Assembly (NCBI GenBank): GCA_007449985.2
Contig: VIIQ02000678.1
Coordinates: 348,566 to 412,565, forward strand
From: Desmodesmus armatus
Taxonomy: Eukaryota > Chlorophyta > Chlorophyceae > Sphaeropleales > Scenedesmaceae
DNA: 64,000 bases
Reading direction: 5' to 3'
The notes under the pieces were generated by a model that was not told the origin of the DNA, did no database searches, and saw only the letters and a program-made list of their open reading frames with translations. The position numbers and the translations under genes are program-made. Shown piece by piece: positions 31,791 through 42,952 of the stretch (its first letter is position 1; the number at the start of each line of letters is the position of its first letter).

Positions 31791-33913
31791 ATGGTGAACG
31801 AGCCAGCATGCTTCCCGCTGCTGGCGCTGCCAGACCCCTGCCTGCTGGCAGTGCTGCAGTGCTGTGCAGCTGACGGTCAGCGCAGCCTGTTCAGTGCCGC
31901 TAGGGCCCACAGCAAGCTGCACCAGGCAGCCGTGGCAGCGCTGCGCAACTTCAGCGCAGCTGTGCGCCAGCAGCAGCAGGCAGATAGTGTGATGTTATAT
32001 TTGGACAGGCACGGCAGCCATGTCAACAGCCTACAGCTTCGGTGGTGGGAAGAAGACCGGCTCACCCTCCGCCAGCTGCCCCCCACTCTGCAGCTGCACA
32101 GCCTTGAGCTTGTAGGGTGGAGGTTGCAGTTGCTGAAGGGGGACGCCTCCCAAGGCGTGCTGGGGGATGCTGCTGTTGCTGTAGGGGCACCACCCCTCAA
32201 GCAGCTGCGGCTCAGTGCATGCACGCTGCTTGATGAGGTGGAAGACTTTGCAGCAGCTCTGCTGCAGCTGCCTGCACTGGTGCACCTCAGCCTCGCAACA
32301 TTCTTGCTGTTGCTGGGGTGGATAAGAATTGGCTGCATTTACCAACAGGGGTGTTGCAGCAGCTGCAGCAGCTCACCTACCTTGAGCTAAATACTGTCAG
32401 GCTGCAGGGCCCTGACGCAGCCACCCCTGACCTGCAGTTGCTGCAGGCACTGACGCGACTGGCTGACTTGCGGGTGATGTATCTGTTTCCAGCCCAGCAG
32501 CGTATCACTGCCAGCATGGTTTCGGGTCTGCTTCATCTCACAGGCTTGGTGGCAAAATGTGTCGCATTTGAACCGGCTGCGCTGGCTGGCAAAAAGCAGC
32601 TGCAGCACTTGGAGCTACAAGCCTGCACTCTGCAGCCACCGTCTGGTGCAGCAGGGGTGGCGGCGCTGCTGTCCCAGCTGCAGCACCAGACGCAGCTCAC
32701 ACACCTGGCCGTCACTCATAACAGCGTGCGCGCTGTTGAGGAGCGCTACGCCCTTAGCAGCCTATGCAGCCCTGACAGCCAGCAGCAAGCTGCAGCACCT
32801 CAACATCTGCTGCTGCACGCTGCCAGCAGGTGTGTGGCAGCATCTGTTTTCTGCTGGCAGGCAGCTGCTGCAGCTGACGTCACTTGATGTATCAGACGTC
32901 CAGCAGCTGCCAAAGGGTGCTGCGCCAGCCCCAGAAAGCAGCCGCATTGTCAGCTGCTGCCCTGGCCTGCGGTCCCTGAATATGAGTTCCCTGCAGTACA
33001 GCACACAGCAGCTGATCCAACTGCAGGGGCTGAGTGCGCTGCATACACTGCACATAGTGACCGGTTCTGGTCAGCGGGTTTCGTTCGGTGACACGGGGGA
33101 GAGTTTGCAGGCGGTGTGTCAGCTAACAGGGCTGAGGGGGTTGGAGTTGTGGGTATGTGACGCTCCAACGCAGTTGCTGGTTACACAGCTACAACAGCTG
33201 CAGCAGCTGCCGCATCTGACAGCGCTGGAGTACTCGCATGTAGGTCCATCAAGAGTGCTCAAGCAAGAGGTGGGTCTGCTTACTTTTTGTGCTGCCTTTC
33301 TGTTTTCGCTTGCATATATATTCCGCTTTGCGGTGAAACTATCTACTTGTAACAACCTCCCCCCAATATTGGCCCAATATTTGCACCGGTGTAAACCAAT
33401 GATGTGTCAGGGTATATCCCCACCTTTGTGTTCCAACCGGCTCAACCTTATAAGGCAATTTCATGAATGTCTGCCAACTGTCTACGTGTAGCATTCCTTC
33501 CCCATATTGCTTGTGCTTTGACTACAACAATACTTGCTGTGCTGAGGGGTGGGCTGCTAGCTGCCCTTGCTCCATCTTGGGTTCAGCCGGCTAGTACCCT
33601 GCATGGTTGCTATCAGTCTTGACGCCTCATGCACGCGCACACATCACTCAACTGGCAGACACATCACTCAACTGGCGTACTGGCAGAACGATGTTGTGCT
33701 GCCTGCAGTTCTTGTATATACAAGCCTTTCACACATACGTATGTGTGAAAGGTTCTGTGTCCGATTCGGTAGGCTGTTTGGTGCTGCTGTTTGGCTCTGT
33801 GCATTGCGCAGGGCCCTGGTGATGAGCCCGTGTGGCGGCAGGTGCTGCAGCTCTTCCTGGAGAACGAGGACCCTCATGTGGCAAAGGCGGCGGCTGCAGC
33901 ACTAGCACAGTGA
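31791..33913 (+). pseudogene. second LRR gene, two compensating frameshifts
   Basis: It parallels the gene at 7223. It starts MVNEPACFPLLALPDPCLLA with an F-box-like segment and ARAHSKLHQAAVAALR, then LRRs, then a last exon 33812-33913 (GDEPVWRQVLQLFLENED..) after a donor GAG-GTGGGT at 33269 and acceptor TTGCGCAG. The frame slips near 32305 (then reads LPTGVLQQLQQLTYLELN) and returns near 32740 (LAAYAALTASSKLQHLN). Read straight, translation stops at 32390. The two slips cancel, so both ends share one frame. It is either a young pseudogene or two base errors in the assembly. It lacks the separate first exon seen in the other gene. Confidence 0.75.
33725..33752. repeat. perfect 28-bp palindrome
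   Basis: CCTTTCACACATAC followed directly by GTATGTGTGAAAGG, 14-bp arms with no spacer. It lies in the last intron of the second LRR gene. A 19-bp tandem pair (CACATCACTCAACTGGC..) is nearby at about 33642-33680. Confidence 0.9.
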
Positions 33914-33919
33914 CAGCTG

Positions 33920-34390
33920 GGGGCCGGTGTGGCTGTCACGATAGGGCATGAAGCAGGTGAGACTGTGTTGGGGGCCAGCCTAATGCTGTACTGGCAGCAG
34001 GTTGGGCAAGGAATGACGCAGTGAAACGGCACTGCACATTTGGTTGAGCAGCAACACCCAAGGGCCGGTTGCAGCTGCCGTGTTGGGAAACCCTGACATT
34101 CACACCTGAAGTGTACTGTGCAGTGGCTCTGTGCTGCCGCAGTGCTGCTGGTACATGCTACTGCTATCTGTCGCACATGCATGCTGCGCAGCTTTTGCCC
34201 TGGATGATGGGCGGCCAGACTGTGCCACTTGCAAACAGAACGGGGGGGGGGGGGGGACGGGTGCGATCAGGGGTGTGTCATGCATTCCTGCCGATATTGC
34301 GCTATCACACAAACCTGTGGCTGCGCAGTCGGCTGTGTAGCTGCATCTGGCATGTCAAGCGCGGTTCCCTGCCTGAACGCGGTGGCCGCA

Positions 34391-34441
<51 letters not shown>

Positions 34442-35640
34442 CCGGCTTGCAGGGTGAGGCTCAGCAGCATTACAGCACTGCTGTAGTGGCAGTGGCAGTG
34501 GCGGCCACTGCTGTTGCAGCAGAGCATAGGAAGACATAGCAGCAGCAGCACTGCACTGGTGGTAGTGTTTGTTGAGGATGCGCTTATTCTCTGTGAGGCT
34601 ACTCATGTATTGTTTGCTTGCCTGTCTGCTGTTGCTGCCTGACAGGCCAGTGCCGGTGGAGAGACTGCTTGTGCTTTCCAATGCAGAGACATGTACAGCG
34701 TCAACAGCACTGGAGCAGCAGCTGTCACATTCAGCAGTGCTGTGGCACTAGTGCTGCCGTCGGTGGTTTGGTGTGTCACAGCAGCAGCAGCAGCAGGCTG
34801 GGTGGTCCTTGGCTGTGAAGCAGCATGACTCATGCAGGCTGCATGCTGGTACAGTTTGTTATGAAGAGTGATTTTGCCAGCAGACAGCAGCAGCAGCAGC
34901 AGTGGTTTTGAAGAGCAGCAGCTGCTTGTACTGCTGCTAGGCGGCAGCCAGCATGGCAACAGTACTGTATGCAAGGGGTGTGCTTGATGTGAATGGTGCC
35001 AAGCACTTTGCACCATCGTTGTTGTGTGGCCGACAACACATGCAATTGCGCTTCCTGTTGTGAAGGGGGGTGGCAGGTGCTCAACAGCCCGCTGGGTTTG
35101 TGGGTGTTGACTGCATGAGGCGTGTATCATGTAAACACTTGATGCTGCTATATTATTGCTCGTGCAATGTGCTGGCAGCCTGCTGGCAGCTTGTGCCCAG
35201 CCTTGGGCGCCCTTGGGCATTGTGGTAGTACTGTGTGGACAGGCTGACTGGCAGGAGCTTGGCCATTTGATGTCTTGTACTGCCAGTGCCGCCATGTGCC
35301 TATGTTCAGAAACAATTGTTCAGAAACAGCAAAGGTACTGAACTGAGATGGCTGGCAGCAGAAGAAATGGTCCATGCTTGCTGCTGCTGCATTGCAGAGC
35401 ATTCCCTGGCAGGTGCAGTCAATACCTTGCAGGACTTTCCAGCATGCACTAAGCCGATTTTTCCACCTGTACCACCTTTCAGCATGTACGAGCTGAAAAC
35501 AGTCAAGTCACACAGCAGAGACACAGTGGCCCCAGCCAACTTGCAGCCCCCAGCCCCCCCCCCCCCCCCAGCCAGCCAGCTTGCAACCCTCATGACGCTG
35601 GTACTGCTCACACAAGGGCAGGCCGGCCTTGGGAAAGGCA
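33920..35640. other. no gene recognised
   Basis: It holds two long G-runs, CAG/CTG microsatellites and Ala/Gly/Pro shadow frames. No exon is supported. Confidence 0.35.
34391..34440. repeat. G homopolymer, 50 nt
   Basis: An uninterrupted run of 50 G. A 15-nt G-run lies 135 bp upstream at 34242-34256. It may form G-quadruplexes; the true length is hard to sequence. Confidence 0.95.
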
Positions 35641-35737
35641 AAAAATAACTATTCGCAAGCAACCATGAGGCCGAAAAGCGCCATTCGTCGAGTGGGCAAC
35701 ATTTGTACCACCGTCGTGCTCGTCGTGCCTCAACTCT

Positions 35738-35797
35738 GCCTCAGACTCAAAGTTGAGTCTGAGGCGATGCCTTTCACACCCCAGGGCTGCATATAAT
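35738..35797 (+). promoter_or_regulatory. 13-bp-arm palindrome plus TATA, copy C
   Basis: GCCTCAGACTCAA-AG-TTGAGTCTGAGGC at 35738-35765, then CATATAAT 25 nt downstream, then the micro-ORF ATG at 35887. Spacing closely follows copy B2. Confidence 0.55.
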
Positions 35798-35886
35798 CCC
35801 AGCTCCCGCAACCTTGGACACCACAACCCACTACGAGTACTCGCCAACAAGCACACACAATCTTCAGCTATACTCGACAAGCAACA

Positions 35887-36039
35887 ATGGCAAGTGCTCA
35901 CTTCCAAAACCTTCTGGCCTTCTGGCGCCAGCTTGAGGCAGGTTCGGCTGGTGACAGCATTTCGCAGAGTTCCAGCTGCCGCCTGCAGCGCCGGCGGTCC
36001 TACAAGGACGTCCTTGTAGGCCGTTGTGCCTGCCAGTAG
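35887..36039 (+). CDS. micro-ORF in repeated element, 50 aa
   Basis: It starts MASAHFQNLLAFWRQLEAGS and shares the SSSCRLQRRRSYKDVLVGR end and the stop position with the 27296 copy. The core LLAFWxQLEAGSA and the basic tail are fixed. One codon is gained in the middle (in frame) and several replacements occur near the N-terminus. Confidence 0.45.
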   Translation: MASAHFQNLLAFWRQLEAGSAGDSISQSSSCRLQRRRSYKDVLVGRCACQ

Positions 36040-36970
36040 GCAGGTCCATATGAACAAGAAAGGTGGGTGCATTGCCAGCATGACTGCAGTCCCCAGGTAG
36101 TGCAGCTGCTTGTGTGCTTCTGCTGCTGTTGTTGCCCTCGCAGCGGGTCCTGTGGGTGGGAAGGGTCTAGGTCCTTCCTGCACTCCAGGCTCTTGAGCTT
36201 GGGGTGCATGGCCTCACTGAGGGGCCTACACCTGCGGCCTACTGTGTGTTGGTGCAAGATGGCGACAAAGTGTGCACGGCTGTACTATCATGGAGCTGCT
36301 GTTGTGAGGGCGGTGCGCTCACACCACCCGGTCCTTGTGACCACCCCAACCCAAAACGGTGTCTTTCGACACCACCAATACCTTGGAAAGAAGGTTACTG
36401 GCTGCTTGGCTGATTTGATTTGGTGCTCTTTCTCCCTACATCACAAGTCAGTCTCGTGCCTCTCAATGATGGATATACTGCTGACTTCTCATGACAAGCC
36501 CTTGCACTCTGCTTTGTTTGTGAGCCGCTCATGCATGATCAGCAGTTATCACCTCTGGTCAATCAGTCGCTCAGTGAGCACACCCCCCAGATGCACACTC
36601 TGTGTTGTGCATATGTCATAAACACGAGATGCATCACTGCTGCTGCTTGCACAGCATCACACAAAGTTGCACACAACATGGCGTCACAGGATTTTGCCTG
36701 CCACACAACCCTCACAAGAGTGCAGCTGCTGCACCCAAACCCAGGGAGCTTGCTGCAACGTATCCGCAATGTGCCCTCAAACCGGTAGCTGCCAGCAACA
36801 CCATGCCATGGGGGTACCTGTGCTGCAAGACAGCCATGTACTGCGCTGCCCATACAGCTGCCTCCTGGCTCAATCACAAAGCATCCTGTTGCGTCACGGC
36901 TTGCACCCAGAACCTGCAACAGCACAGGCACCAGGCATAGTTGATGCACTGGCTGGACGCACTCCTGTGT

Positions 36971-38190
36971 CTACACACCGTCAGCCAGAACACTGATGTC
37001 AACTCCACACTGTGACTGAAGGCTGTCATCATGCCTCATGAAACTACATGATGTGCAGGCCTGGGTGCATTTACCAAGGCCTGCTGCTGTCCCAATGCTC
37101 TGCAGTGCCTGCAGTACCCCAATCAAGCAGCCCTTTTGCTGTGCACTGCCAGTGCGGCGCCTCAGCCTGCTGCTGCCCTTGCGAGCAACATCACCGCGCT
37201 GCGCTCGCATGTTCCTGTGACCCCCCTTCCCCCCCACCAAATGTTCCTGTGACCCCCCTTCCCCCCCCCCAAATGTTCCTGTGACCCCCTTCCCCCCCCC
37301 ACCAAATGTTCCTGTGACCCCCCTTCCCCCCCCCCCACCAAATGTTCCTGTGACCCCCTTCCCCCCCCACCAAATGTTCCTGTGACCCCCCTTCCCCCCC
37401 CACCAAATGTTCCTGTGACCCCCCTTCCCCCCCCCACCAAATGTTCCTGTGACCCCCCTTCCCCCCCCACCAAATGTTCCTGTGACCCCCCTTCCCTCCC
37501 CACCCAAACCACCCACTCTCCAGATGGCAGCTGCTAGCAGTTCAGTTGCGGCTTACCTTCAAGGTCAAGTTGTCACATGCTGCTTGAGTCACCGACTGGT
37601 TTACACTCCCGCATGCGCAACTGTCTTCGGTTCCTGCCTGTGCAGTTAACATGCCAGCGTGTTGCCCAGCACCAGTGGCAGCCAGAAACTGCACTGCCAC
37701 AGGGACCTGCAGGGAAGAAACACACACACACAGCCGGCTGTTGCTCTTCTGCCATGTACATGCGAACCACACCTGGAAGCAGACCGACTGCATTTGCAAG
37801 GGACAATGGGCCTGTTGCAAGGGCGCTGCAGGGACACTGCTGTCACTCTAGCAGAAGTGACGATGCTAGCAGTACCAGTCCTACTGAAAAAGCAGTGCTG
37901 AATGACACAAAGGCACGCAGCTGCTTTGGCGGCAGACCAGGCGTCGCACAGTCTGCAGTATGTTACACACGCAGGCAGATTATGACACGCTTGAGGCTGC
38001 GCAGCTGCAGGTTGGGGCAGAAAAAGCAGGAAGACTGAGCAGCAGTACCCACCAGCTGCATTGCCAAACACGCTAGCCGCGCAGGCCAGGTGCGGCACGA
38101 GCTGCCCAGCTGTGCCTGCTGTGTCACGGCTGCTGTAGCCTTGCACACCGCAACCGCATGCCGCCGCTGCAGCTTGCTGTGCGCCCTTGC
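36971..38190 (-). CDS. Cys-rich, probably secreted protein, 3' part
   Basis: Well-supported pair: 37706-37557 (50 codons, acceptor TTCCCTGCAG, donor TTGAAG-GTAAGC) and 37108-36971 (acceptor GGTACTGCAG, stop TAG), both phase 0. They encode VPVAVQFLAATGAGQHAG, then CACGSVNQSVTQAACDNLTL, and GKCTQACTSCSF with SQCGVDISVLADGV. Upstream, a piece ending at 38053 (CGCGVQGYSSRDTAGTAGQL, LACAASVFGNAA; donor CTG-GTGGGT) and one starting at 38004 (AQPQACHNLPACVTYC) fit in phase, but the end of the latter is unclear. Paired cysteines and NxT/NxS sites suggest an extracellular protein. The last intron holds a nine-copy minisatellite. The 5' end was not found. Confidence 0.6.
37209..37505. repeat. intronic minisatellite, nine units of about 33 bp
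   Basis: The unit is ATGTTCCTGTGACCCCC, then TT, a C-run and ACCAA. Nine copies of TGTTCCTGTGAC are visible; unit length varies only through C-run length. It lies entirely in the last intron of the Cys-rich gene. Poly-Gly frames across it are artefacts. Confidence 0.95.
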
Positions 38191-39135
38191 AGCGTGTCAG
38201 TGCAACTCCGACGGGGTTGCATCAAAATCTCCAATGCTGCCACCAAGCAACTCCAGTCACTGCCACCAGGTTTCCGACAGCTTCATCCAGCACGTGGCTA
38301 CTGCTGGCAGCCTTGCAAGCTGATATACGTCCAGCACAAGGCTGCTGCTGGCTGCCAATCACACTGTGTTGCACCCCCAATCCTGCAAGCGACACACCAC
38401 AGGCCGCATGTCAGTGTTGCAGGCGCCACCTCCAAGCCAAGGCCTACACAGACAGGTCTGACAGATGCATGGTGAGTCTGGCGCAGCTTGTGGCTCTGAC
38501 CTATCAGTCAATTTCAGCCAGCAACGCCCCACCAGACCCAGTCAGCATACAGGTAATGGTTTTCATACATATCAATGCCCATGAGACAAAGAACCAACAA
38601 GAACGCAGGCAATGAGTGGTGCCGCTGTGTTGCCCCTGAATATAATGCATGCCTCAATTCTGGCTCGCACAGGAACAAACCTTGCACGGCTGCATGTACT
38701 TTGCTGCCGCAGGTGCGAGTGGCAGCAATGCTCGTGCCCTGCCCTACCTTGGCGTACACAGCAGCTGCCTTGTTTGCATCCTGCATGCACCATCTGCTAC
38801 TTCAGGGTGCTGCCCACCAGCGGCGGTGCAGTAGGGTCTGGAAAACTGCAGTTCAGCAGGGTCCTGAGAGTGCACAGAAACAACCAGCACGCATGCAAAC
38901 ACAACCTGATGCTGCTTTGTTGCATATGCATGCCGCACACAGCTAGGGAACAAAACGCACTGCAATTTGTCAGAAACAAGGGCCTGTCTGATCAGTGCCG
39001 CACAGATGCTGCAATCAAGGCAGTAGTACAGCACCAGTGCCGCAAGCCGCTTGTCACTGCTGCTACGTAAGCAGTAAACCACTATGCTGCTACGTAAGAA
39101 GTGAGGACGGATTTATAGATACTTGCTGGACTTAC

Positions 39136-39600
39136 AGATGTAGCTGCCCATCATTGCGCGGCAGTCCATCGCAATGATGACCCCATCTTCAAAAATGAAG
39201 CTTAGGGTGGTGCCGTGACAGGGCTTGACCATCTCAACAACCACCCGCTCAAACTGGTCCACCTGCAGCAGTCGACGGCAGCAGCATGAGCGTTGCGTGA
39301 TGGCGTGCACAAGGTGATGTGGGAGGGGACGCATGACAAGCATGCACTGTTGATTTGCCTATGCATGCTGGTGGTAGAATGATCAGGGCAATATACAGCT
39401 GCATTGATACGGAGCTCTGGTTGCGTTTGGCAGCAGCTGCTGTGGCGCTGGCTGCTTACATTGTTGACTGCGGGCAGGGGGATATGCTGTGCCAGGCCCT
39501 CTGAGCTCAGCACGTCCTGCAGCCCCCCTGCCTCTGCTGTGTGCTGCTGTGTGCTGCTGGAAAGCTTTCCACCATCCAGGATGGACAGGTCCAGCTTCAT
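39136..39600 (-). pseudogene. 20S proteasome beta-5 subunit, 5' fragment
   Basis: Exon 39600-39460 (MKLDLSILDGGKLSSSTQQH.., ending PLPAVNN, donor AACAAT-GTAAGC) joins in phase 0 to exon 39262-39136 (VDQFERVVVEMVKPCHG-TTLSFIFEDGVIIA.., then MDCRAMMGSYI, donor ATCT-GTAAGT). The MKLD start, short propeptide, Gly-Thr processing site, D-x-R and GSYI are hallmarks of the chymotrypsin-like subunit beta-5 (PSMB5/PBE). The known family reads HGTTTLAF; here one Thr is missing and the sequence is less strict. The rest (K33 region, MAGGAADC, GWD, GSGS) was not found downstream on this strand within the window. It is therefore a truncated copy, or the gene continues after an unusually long intron. Confidence 0.75.
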
Positions 39601-39824
39601 GGCTGTCTGCTGCTGTGTAAACGCCCAGTGGAGCGCTGTCCTGACTTGAACTGAACTGGTCTGATCAAGGCCCACAAGCAGCTGAGTGGGTGGCTACCAA
39701 CAGCTGACTGGATGCGTGCTGAATAATCATATTTCTATGTATCATGTTGAACAAGCCTCTGGGTGCTCAGACAAAACAGGGACTTCGCGTAACAAAATAG
39801 TTATGTTGCACCACATCAAGCTTC

Positions 39825-39848
39825 AGGGTCCAGCGTGATCTGGACCCT
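39825..39848. repeat. 9-bp inverted repeat
   Basis: AGGGTCCAG-CGTGAT-CTGGACCCT, about 190 bp before the poly-Gln gene. It could form a hairpin; role unknown. Confidence 0.7.
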
Positions 39849-40035
39849 GCTGTGCTGATCAGAGATCTGTCACGACATCCCGCAGCCTCGGCAATCGTGA
39901 GGTTCTGTGAAGCTAAACTTTTGTTTCGCCCAGTATTTCAAGAATACAACCAAAGACCGGAATGGTCTGTTCAGCATTGGGCAATGTTCCATCTGTGATC
40001 CGGGCTGGCATCACCTTGGGTGGTCATTAGACGGC

Positions 40036-40082
40036 ATGAGAACTTTCTCTTTGGACCCTCAGGAGCAGCTATGGCAGCAGCA

Positions 40083-40130
<48 letters not shown>

Positions 40131-42952
40131 CCAATTTTTGACAATACACTTCCAACAGCTTCAGGTGCAACGTAGTGTCCACCCACCTGGCATGGCACAC
40201 CTGCCTGGCGTGGCACCGCCCCTGCTGCACCCTCAGGCAGGCAGCCATACACTGCAGACACCCAGCACGCGCCTCAGCAGCAACCTCATGCATGCTGTGC
40301 ACACCTACAATGCCCATGGTGTCGTGCTGCTGCCTCAGCAGCTAGGCAGTCCCAGCGTTGTGACACCTCCTGGCATCCACAGCAGCAGCCGTAGCAGTAC
40401 TGGCCAGACAGCTCAAGCACCCATGCTCCCGGTTGCTGCTGTGTTCAGCTCTCAGCCAGCCGTACCGCTGCCACCGCGGCCACCTACAGGATGGCAGTGC
40501 CGCAGGCTTTGCGGCCAGAGCATATCCACCCACAGTATGGCCAGCCAGCCACCCAGCCGCCACCGCCACCATCAGCACAGTACATGGTGGTGCCGCCGCA
40601 GGCTCTGCAGCAACAGCACCCCTACCCACAGTACCAGCAGCACCAGCCAGCCACCCAGCCCCCACCACTAACATCAGCACAGTACATGGTGATGGCGCCG
40701 CAGGTTCTGCAGCAACAGCAACACTGGGCACAGCACCAGCCACACACCCTCCCACCACCGCCACCACCGCCGCCGCTGCCACCCCATGCGCTGCATGCAC
40801 CACAGCAGCTGCAGCGCGCATGCGCCTCCAGCTATAGCCATGGCGGCGGCAACAGTGGTGCTGGTGGCGCTTGTGTTAGTGCTGGCGCACAGCAGCAACA
40901 GCACGCTAGCCCATACTGTCACTGCCGCCACCAGACAACCTCCCAGCCAGCCACAAGTACAGCAGGTCCAGCTGGGGCTGCTGGCGCAGGGAGCGCAACA
41001 GCAGCAGCAAGGGGTAGGCAGCAGGGCAGCAGTGGCAGGTCCGAGGTAAATGCGCCGCTGCTGACAGCGCGGCTGAGAGCTGCCACCAGCCCTGAGCAGC
41101 TGCTGCAGCTTGTGCAGCAGCATGCAGCAGACCTTGACCACATTCATTTGAGTGCTGCTTACACGCAGGCAGTGAGAGTGCGTGGGCAAGGTGCGGCAGC
41201 AGCAGCAGCACAACACCAGGCAGCAGCAACAGTGCAGCAGCAGCTGCTGTCAGAGCTGCACCAGCTGGCAGTTCAGCTGCAGAAGCACTGCGGAGCCAGG
41301 GAGCTGGCCAACGTCATTTGGTCATGTGGCAAGCTGAGCAGGCCAGCCACAGCCCAGCTGCTGCTGCCGCTGTTCCTGCAGACCAGCACCCTGCAGCAGG
41401 CCACTCCGCAGGCAGTGTCCAATGTGTTGCATGCTGCAGCAACTTCGCAGCTGCAGCTGAGCGCTGCTGAGCTGCAGCAGCTACTGGGCAGGTTGATAGG
41501 AGCGCTTACACATGCCAACCTACAGGACGTGTCCAACACCCTGTGGGCTGTGGCCATCATGAGGCAGCAGGTGGCACCACAGCAGCTGCAACAGTTGTTG
41601 GGCAGGTTGAACGCCGTGCTGCCAGGTGCCAACCCACAGAGTGTCTCCAACATTCTGTGGGCTCTGGCCACCATGGGGCAGCAGGTGCCCCCACCGCAGC
41701 TGCAGCAGCTGTTGGGCAGGTTGGAAGCAGTGCTGCCACACGCCAACCCACAGAGTGGCTCCAACATCCTGTGGGCTCTGGCCACCATGGAACAGCAGGT
41801 GCCCCCACCACTGCTGCAGCAGCTGTTGGACAGGTTGGAAGCGGTGCTGGCACACGCCAACCCACAGGATGTGTCCAACACCTTGTGGGCTGTGGCAACC
41901 ATGGGCCAGCAGGTGCCGCCACTACAACTGCGGCAGCTGCTGGACAGGTTGACAGCAGCTGTGTCAGGGGCCAACCCACAGGATGTGTCTAATGCCCTGT
42001 GGGCTGTAGCCACCATGGGGCAGCAGGTGCCGCTACATCAGCTGCAGCTGGTCCTGGCTGCCTTTCAGAAGTGGCTGCCTGCTGTCAACCCACAAGATGT
42101 TGCCAACCTGTTGTGGGCTTGTGGCAAGATGCAGCACCTGCCACTGCGGCTTCTGCAGTCCATGGAGCAGCACCCTCAGCAGCTGCAGCAGCTGATGGCA
42201 GCTGCAACCCCACAAGAACTGGTCAACATGGCCTGGGCATGTGGTGAGCTGGGGTACAGAACGGAGCTGCTGCCTGGTGCACTGCTGCAGCAGGCAGTCC
42301 AGCTGCTGCAGGATGGGGGCACAGGCCGCTTCAAGGCACAGGGTCTATGGAACCTGTGCTGGTCAGCGGCAGTGCTGGACCTCCAGCAGTGTGTACAGCA
42401 GGTGCTGCAGCTGGCAGCTGCTGCCAGCAAGAGGCTCAGCATGGCCAGTCACGAGGACATGCAGCAGCGCACCAGGTGCACCTGTGGCTGCTGGACAGCC
42501 ATCTGCCCACACCTGGTCAGGGGCTGTCGGGTGTGCTGACACAGCAGCAGCTGGAGCAGTGCAGGGTCAGCTGGGAACAGTCGATGTTTGCAACAGCCCA
42601 AAAGCAGTCATCCCGCCTGCAGCAGTCGGTGTATGCTGCAGTGCTGCAGCTGCCGCCTGGCACCTGGCAGCAGCAGCCGCAGCTAGAACAGCCCACAGCT
42701 GACAAGGCATGTCTGATCGACGTTGCTGCTGTTACGGCCTCAGCGACCAAGCTGGCAATAGAGGTGGATGGGCCTTACCACTATGTGCAGCCTGGCGATA
42801 CCCTGACGGGCCCTACCCTGTTCAGGAACCGTGCGCTAGCAGCTCGTGGCTACGCACTTATCAGCATTCCTCACTGGGAGTGGCGTGCGCTGCACAGCAC
42901 AGAGGAGCAGCTGCAGTATCTGCTGTGCAAGCTGAGCAGCCTGGGAGGTTGA
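40036..42952 (+). CDS. OPR-repeat protein with C-terminal RAP domain, frame interrupted
   Basis: Order of parts: a poly-Gln tract from a (CAG)n run (40076-40128), Pro/Gln-rich disordered region, then repeats with an exact 114-bp (38-aa) period at about 41403-42087 (NPQDVSNTLWALATMGQQVP type). Degenerate flanking repeats follow, then LEQCRVSWEQ, and a RAP domain at about 42700-42940 (KLAIEVDGPYHYV; GPTLFRNRALAARGYALIS). OPR-RAP proteins act in chloroplast or mitochondria on specific RNAs; the target here is unknown. The frame changes twice: between 40440 and 40490 (N-terminal part versus repeats) and near 42470 (repeats versus RAP). It is intronless otherwise. Either pseudogenisation or base errors. 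The start ATG at 40036 is tentative; an exon acceptor at 40061 is possible. Confidence 0.75.

Larger units (their letters stand above)
35725..36395. repeat. second repeated element, copy C
   Basis: Homologous to 27140-27900 without the 90-bp insertion and without the tRNA-like cassette beside it. Single-base indels (for example near 36175 and 36350) break the frames seen in the other copy. Confidence 0.85.

Noticed and set aside
34267..34681. Poly-Pro and poly-Gly proteins
   Set aside because: Generated by the 50-nt G run.
34603..35295. 230-codon minus frame
   Set aside because: Derived from CAG/CTG tracts; composition unlike the supported genes.
37209..37505. CRISPR-like array of regular repeats
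   Set aside because: Units are contiguous with no unique spacers, and the genome is eukaryotic.
37162..37516. Long Gly/His/Asn frames across 37.2-37.5 kb
   Set aside because: They are translations of the 33-bp minisatellite; length follows C-run length and splice sites place it in an intron.
40069..40821. Leu-rich and Ala/Val-rich minus frames opposite the poly-Gln/OPR gene
   Set aside because: Antisense shadows of CAG repeats and GC-rich codons.
41273..42016. 247-codon Cys/Ser-rich minus frame
   Set aside because: Exact antisense of the 38-aa OPR repeats.
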